64,000 nt of DNA from Spirochaeta lutea (GTDB lineage Bacteria; Spirochaetota; Spirochaetia; DSM-27196; Salinispiraceae), in contig NZ_JNUP01000066.1 of the NCBI RefSeq assembly GCF_000758165.1, forward strand, positions 1-64,000, written 5' to 3'. Shown piece after piece: positions 43,446-52,527 of the stretch. Numbering within the stretch: the stretch's first letter is position 1; each line of letters begins with the position of its first letter. The notes beneath the pieces were generated by a model, which saw only the letters and a program-made list of their open reading frames with translations, had not been told where the DNA came from and did no database searches. Position numbers and translations under genes: made by a program.

Positions 43446-43940
43446 TCAATGGGTTTTTCGGAGGGTAAAATCACTCACCACTCCATTCTCCGGGGTTGAA
43501 GCCGGGGATTTAGGTTGCTTTGCCTTCCCCGGGCGTATCATTCCCATAAGTAATGACAACAGGGCAGCCGCTGCACCGGCACCCAAGTACATCGACCGAG
43601 GGGGAGCTCGGTAGGTTGGAGCCTTTAGGATTGTTCCGCTCGTTTGGGGCTGATTGAAGTCGGGCTTTGTTTGTATTCGAACCAATACCTGATTTGGACC
43701 AACGTACCCGAGGGAATGTGCCTTGGCTTGGAGCAACTCCGAACTGGTTTCCGCCCGAATCATACGGTTTGTCAATTCGGCTTGGAGGGTTTCCAGCCGG
43801 GCGTTGTTCCTCTCTAGCTCAGCCAGATACTCACGTTTGCTTTGAAGATCTACATAACCGCCGGGCCCATAGATCCCCAGGCCCACCATATACACAAGAA
43901 CACCTAATGTTATAGAGAAAAATATCTGTGACAGCTTCAT
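43446..43940 (-). CDS. FtsB/DivIC-like protein with a second membrane helix (164 aa)
   Basis: An N-terminal membrane helix (IFFSITLGVLVYMVGLGIYG) is followed at once by a coiled coil (REYLAELERNNARLETLQAEL) and a SLGYVGPNQVLVRI block, as in the FtsB/DivIC septum-formation family. Unlike typical FtsB (about 100 aa) it continues into a second membrane helix (MYLGAGAAAALLSLLMG) and a basic tail. Start ATG 43940 gives the canonical short N terminus; a longer frame to 43982 is open. Divergent from the acidic-protein operon. A role in cell division is inferred from the family only. Confidence 0.75.
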   Translation of the reverse strand: MKLSQIFFSITLGVLVYMVGLGIYGPGGYVDLQSKREYLAELERNNARLETLQAELTNRMIRAETSSELLQAKAHSLGYVGPNQVLVRIQTKPDFNQPQTSGTILKAPTYRAPPRSMYLGAGAAAALLSLLMGMIRPGKAKQPKSPASTPENGVVSDFTLRKTH

Positions 43941-44016
43941 CCTGTTTGAAGTAACGGTGTATAATAGATTAAACTTAACCAAATAGCGGTTATGATCGTA
44001 TAATTGTAGCCGATAC

Positions 44017-44045
44017 TTGAAAGGTATAGTACTACCATATAGTCT
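44017..44045 (+). promoter_or_regulatory. Promoter of the acidic-protein/Maf operon
   Basis: TTGAAA (44017-44022), 17-bp spacer and TAGTCT (44040-44045), then GGAG and ATG 44061. Here a ribosome site is present, so the transcript has a short leader. Confidence 0.6.
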
Positions 44046-44060
44046 GACCAGGAGAAGCGG

Positions 44061-46973
44061 ATGGCCGAGGAACGCAACAAGACGGAAGATTTCGACTCCC
44101 TCGATGAATATGGTGTCTGGGTAAAATCAGGCATCGAAGATGTGGATGCCGAAACGGATGATATCCAACTGGATGATATACCGACCGAGCTTGACCTGGA
44201 TTCTTATGATGAATCCCAAGATACCCAGGACCATGAACCAAACGTGGAGGGTCTCACCGAGGAAGAGGAATCTCTCCTCGGCGACTTGGAAGATAGTTCA
44301 TTGGATACCGACCAAACCGCAACCATGGAAGACATTACAGAGGATACCCCCATGAGTGATAAGCAAAACCAGGATTCCGCCATAGATGAACTCACGAATG
44401 AGGAGACCGACGAGGTTTCCATAGAAATACCGGATTTTGATGATTTTGATCCGGATGAGGCCTCAGAATCATCCGAGGATACCAGTGCCCTGGAGGAAGA
44501 GTTAGCCGGATTGGATCTGGATGCTATTCCCGAGGACGGTGAAATCACCCTGGACTTATCCATGGATGATGACGATGACCAGATCTACCTTGAAGAGGAA
44601 GAACTCCAGTTGGACCTGAACGATGATACCGAAGAGATTATGCTGGAAGATTTTGATGAAGGCGATCATGAGCTGGAGGACGATATCGTTATTCCAGGAC
44701 TAGATGATCTTGATGACCTCTCCGATGAGGAAAACGAGATTCTAAACATGGGTGGCTTGGATGACCTTGAGGAGGTTCCCAGCGAGCCCGGGGATACATT
44801 CGAGGAGCAGTCCCGGGATGACCTATCCGAGGATACTCTGGATTCCGGGACGGCCCCAGACTCATCTCAGGATGAGGAGCTGGTTCAAGACGGCTCTCTA
44901 GACACCACCGAGGATAGCCTGGACGACAGCTTCACCATGGAAGATGAAGTAGAGGAAGTAACTCTGGATGATATGATGGTTGAAGATTCCTCGGGTGAAC
45001 ACGTCGAAGAAACAAGCCAAGAGGATGAGAGTCTTGAAACCTCCGAGGGGGGGTCTCTTCCCGATTTTGATGAAGAGTTTTTGGATCTTGATGATTCGGA
45101 TCTCCTGGTATCCCAGGATAGCGAAGGGGATACCGAACTTGGCGATACAGATATTGATCTAAATATTTTAAATGAAGCCGCAGCTCCGCCCTCGGTTGAG
45201 GAAGATATTGACCTGGATGCCTACGAGAAGGACCTGGCCGCTGGTGAAATTGTTCTCGAAGAATCCCAGGATGACCAGAACCAAGAAGATTCAGGTTCCC
45301 CTTCAGAGGATATCTACACCGAAGGTGATGAAGAAGATGCCGGTCAGCAGCAAGATCAGTCTGAAGAACATCTCCCCGGGGCCGAGGCCTCTGAGGACCT
45401 CAGCCTCGAGGATATCCATGAACCCGATTATTCGGAGGACCTGCCGGAACTGGAGGACTTTGACGATGTTGAAGCCTTTACCGATTCCCTTTCCTCCGAT
45501 ACAGAAGAGGAAGTAGAGGAACAGTCAGGGCTTGAAGATTCCGTTGCCCCAAGCACCGATGAACTTTCATCCTCCGAGAGCGACGAGGACCTAGGCGCTG
45601 AGGAAGCCTCCTCGGTAGATTCGGAAGAGGTAGATGTAGAGGATTCTGAGGAAGAGGAACAAGCATCCTCCCTGGATGATTCAGATCTCGCTGATGACGA
45701 ATTTGGGATCATTGAGGTCGGATCTAAGACAGAGCAGGATGCCTCGCCCCAGGAAGGGAGCGTAACCCTGGACCCTGGCTCCTCAATTCTGTCGGCCATT
45801 GAAAGAGAGCTTTCAGCCATTAAAGGAGAATTGACCAGCCTCCGGGCAGATCTTCAGACCCTGCGTCACCAGGAGAGAACCCTTACCGAAGCAATCCAAC
45901 AAAAACGTCAGGAGCTGGACGGCAATGATCAGGGTGCCACCTCCGAGGCTGGAGAACCCGTCCAGGAGGTCCCCCAGGATGCTCCGGAGCCCACACCAGA
46001 CGATGAAAACCAAGAGGATTTCCAGGATTTTTCCCAGCCGGAGGCAGAAACAGAACTCTTCGGTGATGAGGATTCTGCGGGTGGTATTGATACCTCAGGG
46101 GGATTCTTCGATGAAGAGGAAGATGAAACCATCGCCCTTACCGGTGATGAACTGGATAATATTTTAAATACCGCCGAGTTTACCGAAGAACCCGGAAAGC
46201 CCAGTGATTACGACACGGATCTTGATCAGAACATTGATGATGAGCTTCTAGGAACCCCCCAGGAAGAAAGTACTCAAGAGGACGCTTCCATTGATCTGGT
46301 AGAGGAAGAAACCCGGGAGGATTTGTCAGACCAGGTAGTTGGCGAGATTTCCCTGGAGCCTGTGGATGAGCAGGAATCTGCCGGGGAAGACCCCTTTCAG
46401 GGCAGCGATGAAGAAGTCCGGGCTATGGCCGAGATGGATATCGAAAAAGAACTTCAGGACATCGAGGATCTGGATGATGATTCCATAGAGTTTGATTTCG
46501 ATGACTCGGATCTTGAGGATATGACCATAGAGATTGGGGAGGCCGAGGAGTTCGATACTTCTGTAACCGAGCAGGAGGAGACCGAACAGGATCTCCCTGA
46601 GCAAGAATCCCTTGAGGACGAGGGATTTGATGAGGTCTATGATTCCACCGTGCAGGCAGAGGAGGATGCCGGCGAATCCATGGCGGACGAGACGCAACCT
46701 CAGACAAGCCCAGAGGCTCAAGAGGATGACCAGGAGACCTCGGTAGGTGCCGCGGGTGAGGAATCACCGGATGCAGAAAGCACACCTGCAGCTGCCGCAG
46801 TTGAGCATGGCCCCGACGCAAGTATGTCCAGTTCACTGAAGCATGAGATAAAGACCGTATTAGCCTACATGGACAAACTTCTAGAGGCCCTCCCGGAAGA
46901 AAAAATAGAAGAGTTCGCCAGAAGTGAGCATTTTGAGACCTACAAACGTCTCTTTGAGGAGTTGGGGCTATAA
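44061..46973 (+). CDS. Very acidic, largely disordered protein (970 aa)
   Basis: Almost the whole protein is Asp-, Glu- and Ser-rich with short repeated hydrophobic-acidic segments (such as GLDDLDDL, LDLDDSDLL, DLEDMTIEIG), no signal peptide and very few basic residues. Two structured islands stand out: a coiled coil near residue 575-620 (AIERELSAIKGELTSLRADL) and a conserved-looking C-terminal helix pair (HEIKTVLAYMDKLLEALP then EEFARSEHFETYKRLFEEL). It starts the five-gene operon. Function unknown; a flexible scaffold, charge brush or cation buffer are possibilities. Composition makes homology searches misleading. Confidence 0.85.
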   Translation: MAEERNKTEDFDSLDEYGVWVKSGIEDVDAETDDIQLDDIPTELDLDSYDESQDTQDHEPNVEGLTEEEESLLGDLEDSSLDTDQTATMEDITEDTPMSDKQNQDSAIDELTNEETDEVSIEIPDFDDFDPDEASESSEDTSALEEELAGLDLDAIPEDGEITLDLSMDDDDDQIYLEEEELQLDLNDDTEEIMLEDFDEGDHELEDDIVIPGLDDLDDLSDEENEILNMGGLDDLEEVPSEPGDTFEEQSRDDLSEDTLDSGTAPDSSQDEELVQDGSLDTTEDSLDDSFTMEDEVEEVTLDDMMVEDSSGEHVEETSQEDESLETSEGGSLPDFDEEFLDLDDSDLLVSQDSEGDTELGDTDIDLNILNEAAAPPSVEEDIDLDAYEKDLAAGEIVLEESQDDQNQEDSGSPSEDIYTEGDEEDAGQQQDQSEEHLPGAEASEDLSLEDIHEPDYSEDLPELEDFDDVEAFTDSLSSDTEEEVEEQSGLEDSVAPSTDELSSSESDEDLGAEEASSVDSEEVDVEDSEEEEQASSLDDSDLADDEFGIIEVGSKTEQDASPQEGSVTLDPGSSILSAIERELSAIKGELTSLRADLQTLRHQERTLTEAIQQKRQELDGNDQGATSEAGEPVQEVPQDAPEPTPDDENQEDFQDFSQPEAETELFGDEDSAGGIDTSGGFFDEEEDETIALTGDELDNILNTAEFTEEPGKPSDYDTDLDQNIDDELLGTPQEESTQEDASIDLVEEETREDLSDQVVGEISLEPVDEQESAGEDPFQGSDEEVRAMAEMDIEKELQDIEDLDDDSIEFDFDDSDLEDMTIEIGEAEEFDTSVTEQEETEQDLPEQESLEDEGFDEVYDSTVQAEEDAGESMADETQPQTSPEAQEDDQETSVGAAGEESPDAESTPAAAAVEHGPDASMSSSLKHEIKTVLAYMDKLLEALPEEKIEEFARSEHFETYKRLFEELGL

Positions 46974-46976
46974 TCT

Positions 46977-48017
46977 ATGGGACTCATGAACCGAGTTCTG
47001 GAAATTCAATCCGAGGACTCCGGTAAGGAAGCCTCCCCTTACAAGTCTGCCCAGGGGTTCTTGCACCACGCTGAGTTTGTAAGACGGAAGGTTAACCAGA
47101 AGCAGGATAACACTCCCGCAAGGGATACCAGCAGTGTCCGGGGCATGGAAGCCCGCCCCGGTCTGTCTCCCCACCCCCAAGGCGATACAATATCACTGGA
47201 GGGATTTCAAACAGACAGTGAGGAGGCGTTGGTACAGATTCTCCAGGCAGTTCACGGACTCCCTGATACCTTCCTCGGATTGTATGATTTTTTCGTACTG
47301 CTCCGGGATGTACTCAGCATAGAGAAATCTGCCCTGCTGACCCCGTCTGCCGAGGACTCACGGATTTTTGAACCTGTGTTGTTCTGGAACCTGGATCAAA
47401 CAAGCCTCCACCGGTTATCCTTCCCAAGAGAAGAGTTATCAGGCTTCGACCGATGGGGGGTCTTGTCTGCTCAAAACGTTACAAAACTGAGCAGCCGAGA
47501 TATAGCGGTTACGGAATCGGATTTTATTTGCATACCCTTTCCGGAAAAGGAACCGGTAGGTGCCTTGCTGTTTTCCAGCCCCTACGGGCAATCCTCAGAG
47601 AAAGCCAATACCCTCCTGGTGAGTGCGCTCTCCCAGATCCTTTCCACCAATTTCGCAGGAATACCCGCTCAGTTTTCAGCAGAATATACCCCAATTCCCC
47701 TGGATGTGTTACTGGCCGATCCCCAGGAGCGGATACTCCATATTTCAATGCTTGAAATCCATCGCGCCCTCCGGGAGCACTTCCCCATGGTTTCTGCCCA
47801 GCGGATTCCAGAAATTGTATACCGAACCTTGGCAACCCTTACAGAGTGCCGAATCGGTATTTCACCGGAGGGATTTTATCTCCATCTTGAAGCCCCCTTT
47901 GCCCGGGCACAGGACCGGTTCTACGAAGAGACAGTTCGGCAGCTCTGCAGCTGGTTCACCCTGGACCCTGATGAGGTAACCTGGCATATTTATGAAGGCA
48001 AGAATGTCCAACGATGA
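46977..48017 (+). CDS. Hypothetical protein with GAF-like domain (346 aa)
   Basis: Starts 3 bp after the acidic-protein stop codon and overlaps the next gene by ATGA. Residues ~1-75 are disordered. About residues 90-225 resemble a GAF fold (VLSIEKSALLTPS, FEPVLFWNLD, SDFICIPFPEKEPVGALLFSSP). The C-terminal ~120 residues are alpha/beta and unrecognised. No enzyme motif or signal peptide is present. The ligand, if any, cannot be told. Its position between the acidic protein and the Maf genes suggests it serves the same process. Confidence 0.75.
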   Translation: MGLMNRVLEIQSEDSGKEASPYKSAQGFLHHAEFVRRKVNQKQDNTPARDTSSVRGMEARPGLSPHPQGDTISLEGFQTDSEEALVQILQAVHGLPDTFLGLYDFFVLLRDVLSIEKSALLTPSAEDSRIFEPVLFWNLDQTSLHRLSFPREELSGFDRWGVLSAQNVTKLSSRDIAVTESDFICIPFPEKEPVGALLFSSPYGQSSEKANTLLVSALSQILSTNFAGIPAQFSAEYTPIPLDVLLADPQERILHISMLEIHRALREHFPMVSAQRIPEIVYRTLATLTECRIGISPEGFYLHLEAPFARAQDRFYEETVRQLCSWFTLDPDEVTWHIYEGKNVQR

Positions 48018-49630
48018 TTCTGGTTCAAGGAAAACGCGGGCATCTGACGGTAAAATCCTCCAAAGGACGCTTTCTGCACAGCAGGGTAAATCCCCGGGAA
48101 GAAGCCCTCTCCCTTGCGACTGAACAGTTATCATCCTCCCAGGTCAGGGAGGGGGGACTGGTTCTCCTGGACACCGGACTCCCCTATCTCAGTACCTATT
48201 TAGCAGAGCAGTTTCCCGCAACCCCGCAGTATATTATTCACAGCGATGACCGTATGGCGGAATTCTTTTTGCACCGGAATCCTGAGTTACCCCCGGGGAG
48301 CGTACATTGGCATCCTGGCGACACTGCCTCTCTGGAGGACACCCTGAGACCTTGGATGGCGTCGCGGTACCTGCGGGGGGTACAGTTGCTTCAAGGCAGG
48401 GCCGTGGACGACACAGCCTTTGCCCAAGAATCCGCCCAAACCGTCGCGAGTACCACTGCCGGGATATTCACCCAGGTTCACCGTGAGACCATGACCCGGG
48501 GGTTCTTCGGCGTCAAAAAACTCGCCAACCTCCGGAAGGCGGTTGAATTACTCGAATCCGGCGGAGGTTCTCTGGTAACCGGGGTTACCAGGGCGGATGA
48601 TGAAAAAGTCCCGGTACTGGTAGCAAGCGGCCCCAGCCTGGGACAGGCTGCCTCCTACCTCTGCAAATACCGTGAAACCATGATGATCTATGCCCTGCCC
48701 TCTGCAATTTCTTTTCTACACAGCATCTCCATGGAACCCGATGTTATCCTCACCACGGATCCTGGATATTGGGCGGGGGAACATTTACGGCAAATCCCCT
48801 CGCATTGGAAGAGCAGGATCATTGCCCCCCTTACCGCCGAGCTAGGCAGGATGCCCGGTATGGGGATGGTGCACTTTCTCCCGGTTTCCGACCCCCTGAC
48901 AAGCCTCTTCCTGAAACCTCAGGGAATCAGACCTGGCATGAGAGAAACCGGTACCGTCGCAGCCTTTGCCTTAGATTTGATCCTTGAAGTCCATTCCAAG
49001 GCTGTCGTCATCTTCGGTCTAGATCTATCTCTCTACCAACTGGTTGGACATATTACCCCCCATGGCTTCGATACCCATCTTGCCGGAGGAAGCACTCGTT
49101 TGAATCCCTTAGAAACCATACAGACCACAAGGGATCTGAATACCCTGGCCCCGGGTACGACCTATAAACCCCGGATTTCCCAAGGATCATTAGAAATCTA
49201 TCGGACCTGGTTTAGCAGGTTTTTTCATGGAAAAACCGATAGAACCTTTCTTCGGTTCATCGAGGGCCATCCAGGGGAGGATCTGCCTTGTGCTTCCAGG
49301 GAACAGGTTAGCCGCGTTTTGGAACGAGCATCCGACGCCTGGAAAGAATCCGAGCCCACCCACGGTCCCGGTACTGGTCCTCTGGGGCTGTTTGACCATT
49401 CCTCAACACTGGAGGATTATGCCGTTCTACTCAAGCACCTTGAGTCGGCGATGCTGAAGGCTTGCACCTATCCCCTGAATCCTGAAGACCCCGCGGACGA
49501 GCTTCTCCAGGAGGTCTGTTTCTTTTCCTATAAGCGGTACTGGTCGGAGCATTCTGCGGATCAGCGTCGCGCTGTTTGCGCGGAAATGGCGGAGGAGATT
49601 CACTTTCACTTTTCGAGGCTGGCTCTATGA
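48014..49630 (+). CDS. Maf/DUF115-family protein 1 (538 aa)
   Basis: The central region has the DUF115 (MptE-like) Rossmann motif ASGPSLGQAASYL, followed by IYALPSAISFLHSISMEPDVILTTDPGYW and later FGLDLSLYQ. In Campylobacter, Aeromonas and relatives, Maf proteins with this domain transfer nonulosonic acid to flagellin. Archaeal MptE-like members are pterin pyrophosphokinases, so the reaction is not proven by sequence. ATGA overlaps on both sides couple it to its neighbours. No signal peptide, so cytoplasmic. It resembles the next gene in domain order, suggesting an ancient duplication. Confidence 0.85.
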   Translation: MILVQGKRGHLTVKSSKGRFLHSRVNPREEALSLATEQLSSSQVREGGLVLLDTGLPYLSTYLAEQFPATPQYIIHSDDRMAEFFLHRNPELPPGSVHWHPGDTASLEDTLRPWMASRYLRGVQLLQGRAVDDTAFAQESAQTVASTTAGIFTQVHRETMTRGFFGVKKLANLRKAVELLESGGGSLVTGVTRADDEKVPVLVASGPSLGQAASYLCKYRETMMIYALPSAISFLHSISMEPDVILTTDPGYWAGEHLRQIPSHWKSRIIAPLTAELGRMPGMGMVHFLPVSDPLTSLFLKPQGIRPGMRETGTVAAFALDLILEVHSKAVVIFGLDLSLYQLVGHITPHGFDTHLAGGSTRLNPLETIQTTRDLNTLAPGTTYKPRISQGSLEIYRTWFSRFFHGKTDRTFLRFIEGHPGEDLPCASREQVSRVLERASDAWKESEPTHGPGTGPLGLFDHSSTLEDYAVLLKHLESAMLKACTYPLNPEDPADELLQEVCFFSYKRYWSEHSADQRRAVCAEMAEEIHFHFSRLAL

Positions 49631-51177
49631 GAATTCTTGACTGGAGTTTGGCCCAGGGATTCGGAAAGATTCCCCGGGTAGAGTTTCCCCGGGGCAACCG
49701 ATGGTTCACCAGTAAGCGCTCGCCCTTCCGAGAGTTGTATACCCTGGCAGAGACTATGCAATCCGGTGATTTTGTAATCGTTATCGGCTGGGATTTTCAT
49801 GAGCTATCCTCGGGAAAACACCCCCGGATGAACCGTGGAACCATGGTGTTTTTGGATCCCTTCCCCAAGCTGAGTCGAACAATAGTCAAGGAAAACGCCC
49901 TACCGTCACCCTCGCCGGACATGGGGTACCATGCCGCCGATCCTGAGAAACCTGGATTCTCATGGCTTGAGGAGGTCTTCACCGGATACTCCCCCCTGTT
50001 GTTTCAGAATCTTCGGGTCGAGACGGTGGCAGTGTATCAGCAAACCGGTCATCCCTGGATCGATCAGGTGCTGAGCCGGCTTAAAAAAAGAATCGCCGAG
50101 CTAAAAGACGATCTCTCTACCCAGGCAGTATTCGGAAACCGCTGGCTTGAAAACGGGCTTAAAAACCTGGAGTATTACCACCGCCAATCGGCTTTGACGG
50201 CTCCCGGGCCAGGTAGGCTCCAGTCGGTATGGGTGCTGGGCGCCGGCCCCAGTCTGCACAAACGGTTATCCGAGGTACAAACCATCGAGGCTGATCAACG
50301 CTATGTAATCTGTGCCGACACTGCCCTGCCCGCCCTAACCCACCGGGGAATCACTCCCGATGTGGTGGTGAGCCTGGACGCCCAGTGGTACAGCTTCGAA
50401 CATCTTCGTTTGGCGGAGGTATCCCGAGCCGGTTTTTGGCTGGTGGATTTTTATACATCCCCCCTGGTAATCCGTTTGCTGAGTAAAAAACAGATCCCCT
50501 TTCGGTTTGTTTTTTCCCGCCATCCCCTTACCCACCTCCTGCTGGACTATCTACCCCAGATTGGGAGTCTCCTAAACAATCAAACCAACGCGGGGCTAGC
50601 CGCCCTCTCCTTCGCGAAGGGTCTTAGTACCCAGCTGTCCCTCGGGGGCCTGGATTTCTCCTTTCCCGGATTCCGTTCCTATACATCCCATACCTACCGG
50701 GATCTCTACGATGAGCTGTCCCGTTCCCGGCTGCACAGCCGGGATACCCAGGATCTATCGATAATGGACCGGGCGGGGCCGCTCTCAGTACTTCGGTTCG
50801 GCCCCCCGGTAAACGAGCGAGGCTTCGGAGCATCCGGTTATACATCCCTGGGTGAAAGGCGGGATGAGATTCTGAACCAGAATCATCCCGGACCAACCCT
50901 GTGGGCTATAGAAGATCTTGGCCGAGGGATCAACAGGAACCCTTCTATTCGGAACCTAGCCCGCGCCATCCTTGAGCGCATATCAGTGCCCATAAATTCC
51001 TTAGAAGAGGTCGTACATAATCCTGACGTTGGTATTTTCTCACCGGGGATTCTCGGTATTATCAGCAGGAATCAAAAAAATACCGCCCCAGGGGGTGATA
51101 TTTTGGATATATCCAGACAACTACAGCAGAAAACCATAGGACTGCTTACCCTTTTGGCATATAATGGGGAGGTATGA
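49627..51177 (+). CDS. Maf/DUF115-family protein 2 (516 aa)
   Basis: Second DUF115-type protein. The Rossmann motif is LGAGPSLHKRLSEV with VICADTALPALTHRGITPDVVVSLDAQWYSFEHL, clearer than in protein 1, and LGGLDFSFPG follows. The start ATG 49627 overlaps the previous stop (ATGA), and the upstream frame is discarded. It overlaps the next gene by ATGA as well. Tandem Maf paralogues are common in bacteria with glycosylated flagellin and may recognise different acceptors. Treponema flagellins are known to be O-glycosylated, which makes this operon a candidate, but linkage to flagellin is inferred. Confidence 0.87.
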   Translation: MRILDWSLAQGFGKIPRVEFPRGNRWFTSKRSPFRELYTLAETMQSGDFVIVIGWDFHELSSGKHPRMNRGTMVFLDPFPKLSRTIVKENALPSPSPDMGYHAADPEKPGFSWLEEVFTGYSPLLFQNLRVETVAVYQQTGHPWIDQVLSRLKKRIAELKDDLSTQAVFGNRWLENGLKNLEYYHRQSALTAPGPGRLQSVWVLGAGPSLHKRLSEVQTIEADQRYVICADTALPALTHRGITPDVVVSLDAQWYSFEHLRLAEVSRAGFWLVDFYTSPLVIRLLSKKQIPFRFVFSRHPLTHLLLDYLPQIGSLLNNQTNAGLAALSFAKGLSTQLSLGGLDFSFPGFRSYTSHTYRDLYDELSRSRLHSRDTQDLSIMDRAGPLSVLRFGPPVNERGFGASGYTSLGERRDEILNQNHPGPTLWAIEDLGRGINRNPSIRNLARAILERISVPINSLEEVVHNPDVGIFSPGILGIISRNQKNTAPGGDILDISRQLQQKTIGLLTLLAYNGEV

Positions 51178-52502
51178 TGTCCCGATATCCAACCCTGATC
51201 ACCTGGCTAGGTATTGTGTTCTTTCTCGTGTTCTTCAGTGGGCTTTTTATTCTGAGTGATTCCATCAGAAGAAATAGAGTTCAAGAAGCCGAGCACACCT
51301 TGGAGGCATTGCTGCCGGAGATAAGCGGCAACCGAGAAAACCAGCAACGCATCCTACAGAAGATATACCAGGATCTTCCAACATTAGAAGCCTTAATGTA
51401 TGAGAACCCCAGGGGAAGTATTGGATTTCTTTGGTCTCGGAATCCAGAACTGGTAACCCTCCCCGGTCAGACCGAGCCATCCGGACCGAGACTTCAGGCT
51501 CCAGGACTTCACCAAGCCCTCATCTCCCGGCCTGCCATGGAGAATGGACAGGCAACAGCGGTATTCCGGGTTATTCTGGGACGAGATCTGTTCTTTTTGT
51601 TCCGTACCGGCTTCATCGCCCTGTTATTATTCGCGGGTTTGCTGATCTGTCTCTATGCCCTGCTCTCCCTCACCCGGAAAGAGGAGACCTGGGCCCCCGA
51701 GGAGGAATCAGACGATCAAGAATCAGACGATCAAGAATCAGACGATCAAGAATCAGACGATCAAGAATCAGACGATCAAGAATCAGACGATCACGAACCA
51801 GGCGATAACACGACACCCCCTGGACTACCCGAGGATGAAGCCCCGGAACCCGGAGGTGCCCTCATGGCAGCAGATCCGGAACCCGGGGGTGCCCCGGCAC
51901 CAACAGATATGGAGCCACCCCCCCCTTCCCGGGAGGAATCCGCCGACGAAGAGGTTCCACCCCCGATCGACTCAGACCCGGATTCAGATTCAGAACACGG
52001 CCTCGGTGGAGAAACAGACGCCGCCGACCAGCCGCCGTTTTCCAGTCCCTTGAGTCCTGACAGCGCTTTGCCGGAAGCACTTGATGCGGAACTACGGAAA
52101 GCGACCCTAGAGGATACATCCCTGAGCCTTTGCCTCATCGAGATGACAAACCCAGAAACAGTGGAAGAGGGATTATCCCGGTTTTTTAGCAGCCTGATGG
52201 AGGTCTTCATCTACCGGGACCTGCTCTTTCATGAAACGACAGCTGCATGTTGGGTTATACTCCCCGGCCAGGACCTAGATGCAGCCCTTTCTTCCTGTAA
52301 GGAATTTCTAGCCAGGGGTCATGCAAAGCTTCCGGATAGCGATATACGAATCGGCATTACCTCCCGGAACGGCCGCCACATACATCACCAGGTCATGATG
52401 AAGGAGGGCCGGGCCGCCCTGGCTCGCGCCCTGGCTGGGACCGACCCACTAGTAGGGTTTCAACCGGATCCGGAGAAGTACCACAAAATCACCCCCCGGT
52501 AA
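51174..52502 (+). CDS. Membrane protein with ESDDQ repeats and degenerate GGDEF-like domain (442 aa)
   Basis: Two membrane helices (about residues 8-28 and 142-165) flank a ~110-residue extracytoplasmic domain. A disordered linker begins with six ESDDQ-type repeats and continues Pro/Glu/Ser-rich to about residue 300. The last ~140 residues resemble a GGDEF fold (LSLCLIEM, FFSSLMEVFI, ACWVILPG, IRIGITSRNGR, EGRAALARALAG, GFQPDPEKY) but lack the GGDEF signature, so cyclase activity is not expected. It is the last gene of the operon (ATGA overlap). A membrane-anchored signalling or docking partner of the Maf proteins is inferred. Confidence 0.78.
   Translation: MMSRYPTLITWLGIVFFLVFFSGLFILSDSIRRNRVQEAEHTLEALLPEISGNRENQQRILQKIYQDLPTLEALMYENPRGSIGFLWSRNPELVTLPGQTEPSGPRLQAPGLHQALISRPAMENGQATAVFRVILGRDLFFLFRTGFIALLLFAGLLICLYALLSLTRKEETWAPEEESDDQESDDQESDDQESDDQESDDQESDDHEPGDNTTPPGLPEDEAPEPGGALMAADPEPGGAPAPTDMEPPPPSREESADEEVPPPIDSDPDSDSEHGLGGETDAADQPPFSSPLSPDSALPEALDAELRKATLEDTSLSLCLIEMTNPETVEEGLSRFFSSLMEVFIYRDLLFHETTAACWVILPGQDLDAALSSCKEFLARGHAKLPDSDIRIGITSRNGRHIHHQVMMKEGRAALARALAGTDPLVGFQPDPEKYHKITPR
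51705..51794 (+). repeat. 15-bp tandem repeat (6 units) in coding sequence
   Basis: Unit GAATCAGACGATCAA, five identical copies and a sixth with one change at its last base. In frame it encodes ESDDQ repeats and a final ESDDH. Since the unit is a multiple of three, copy-number change would alter linker length without frameshift. Confidence 0.95.
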
Positions 52503-52527
52503 TTCGGTAGGCTACCCTCCTAATCCC

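Noticed and set aside
44061-46973. Acidic protein as evidence of a halophile genome.
   Set aside because: Neighbouring proteins have ordinary charge, so the acidity is specific to this protein.
51705-51794. Direct repeats as a CRISPR-like array.
   Set aside because: Units are contiguous 15-bp repeats without spacers, in frame inside a clear coding sequence.
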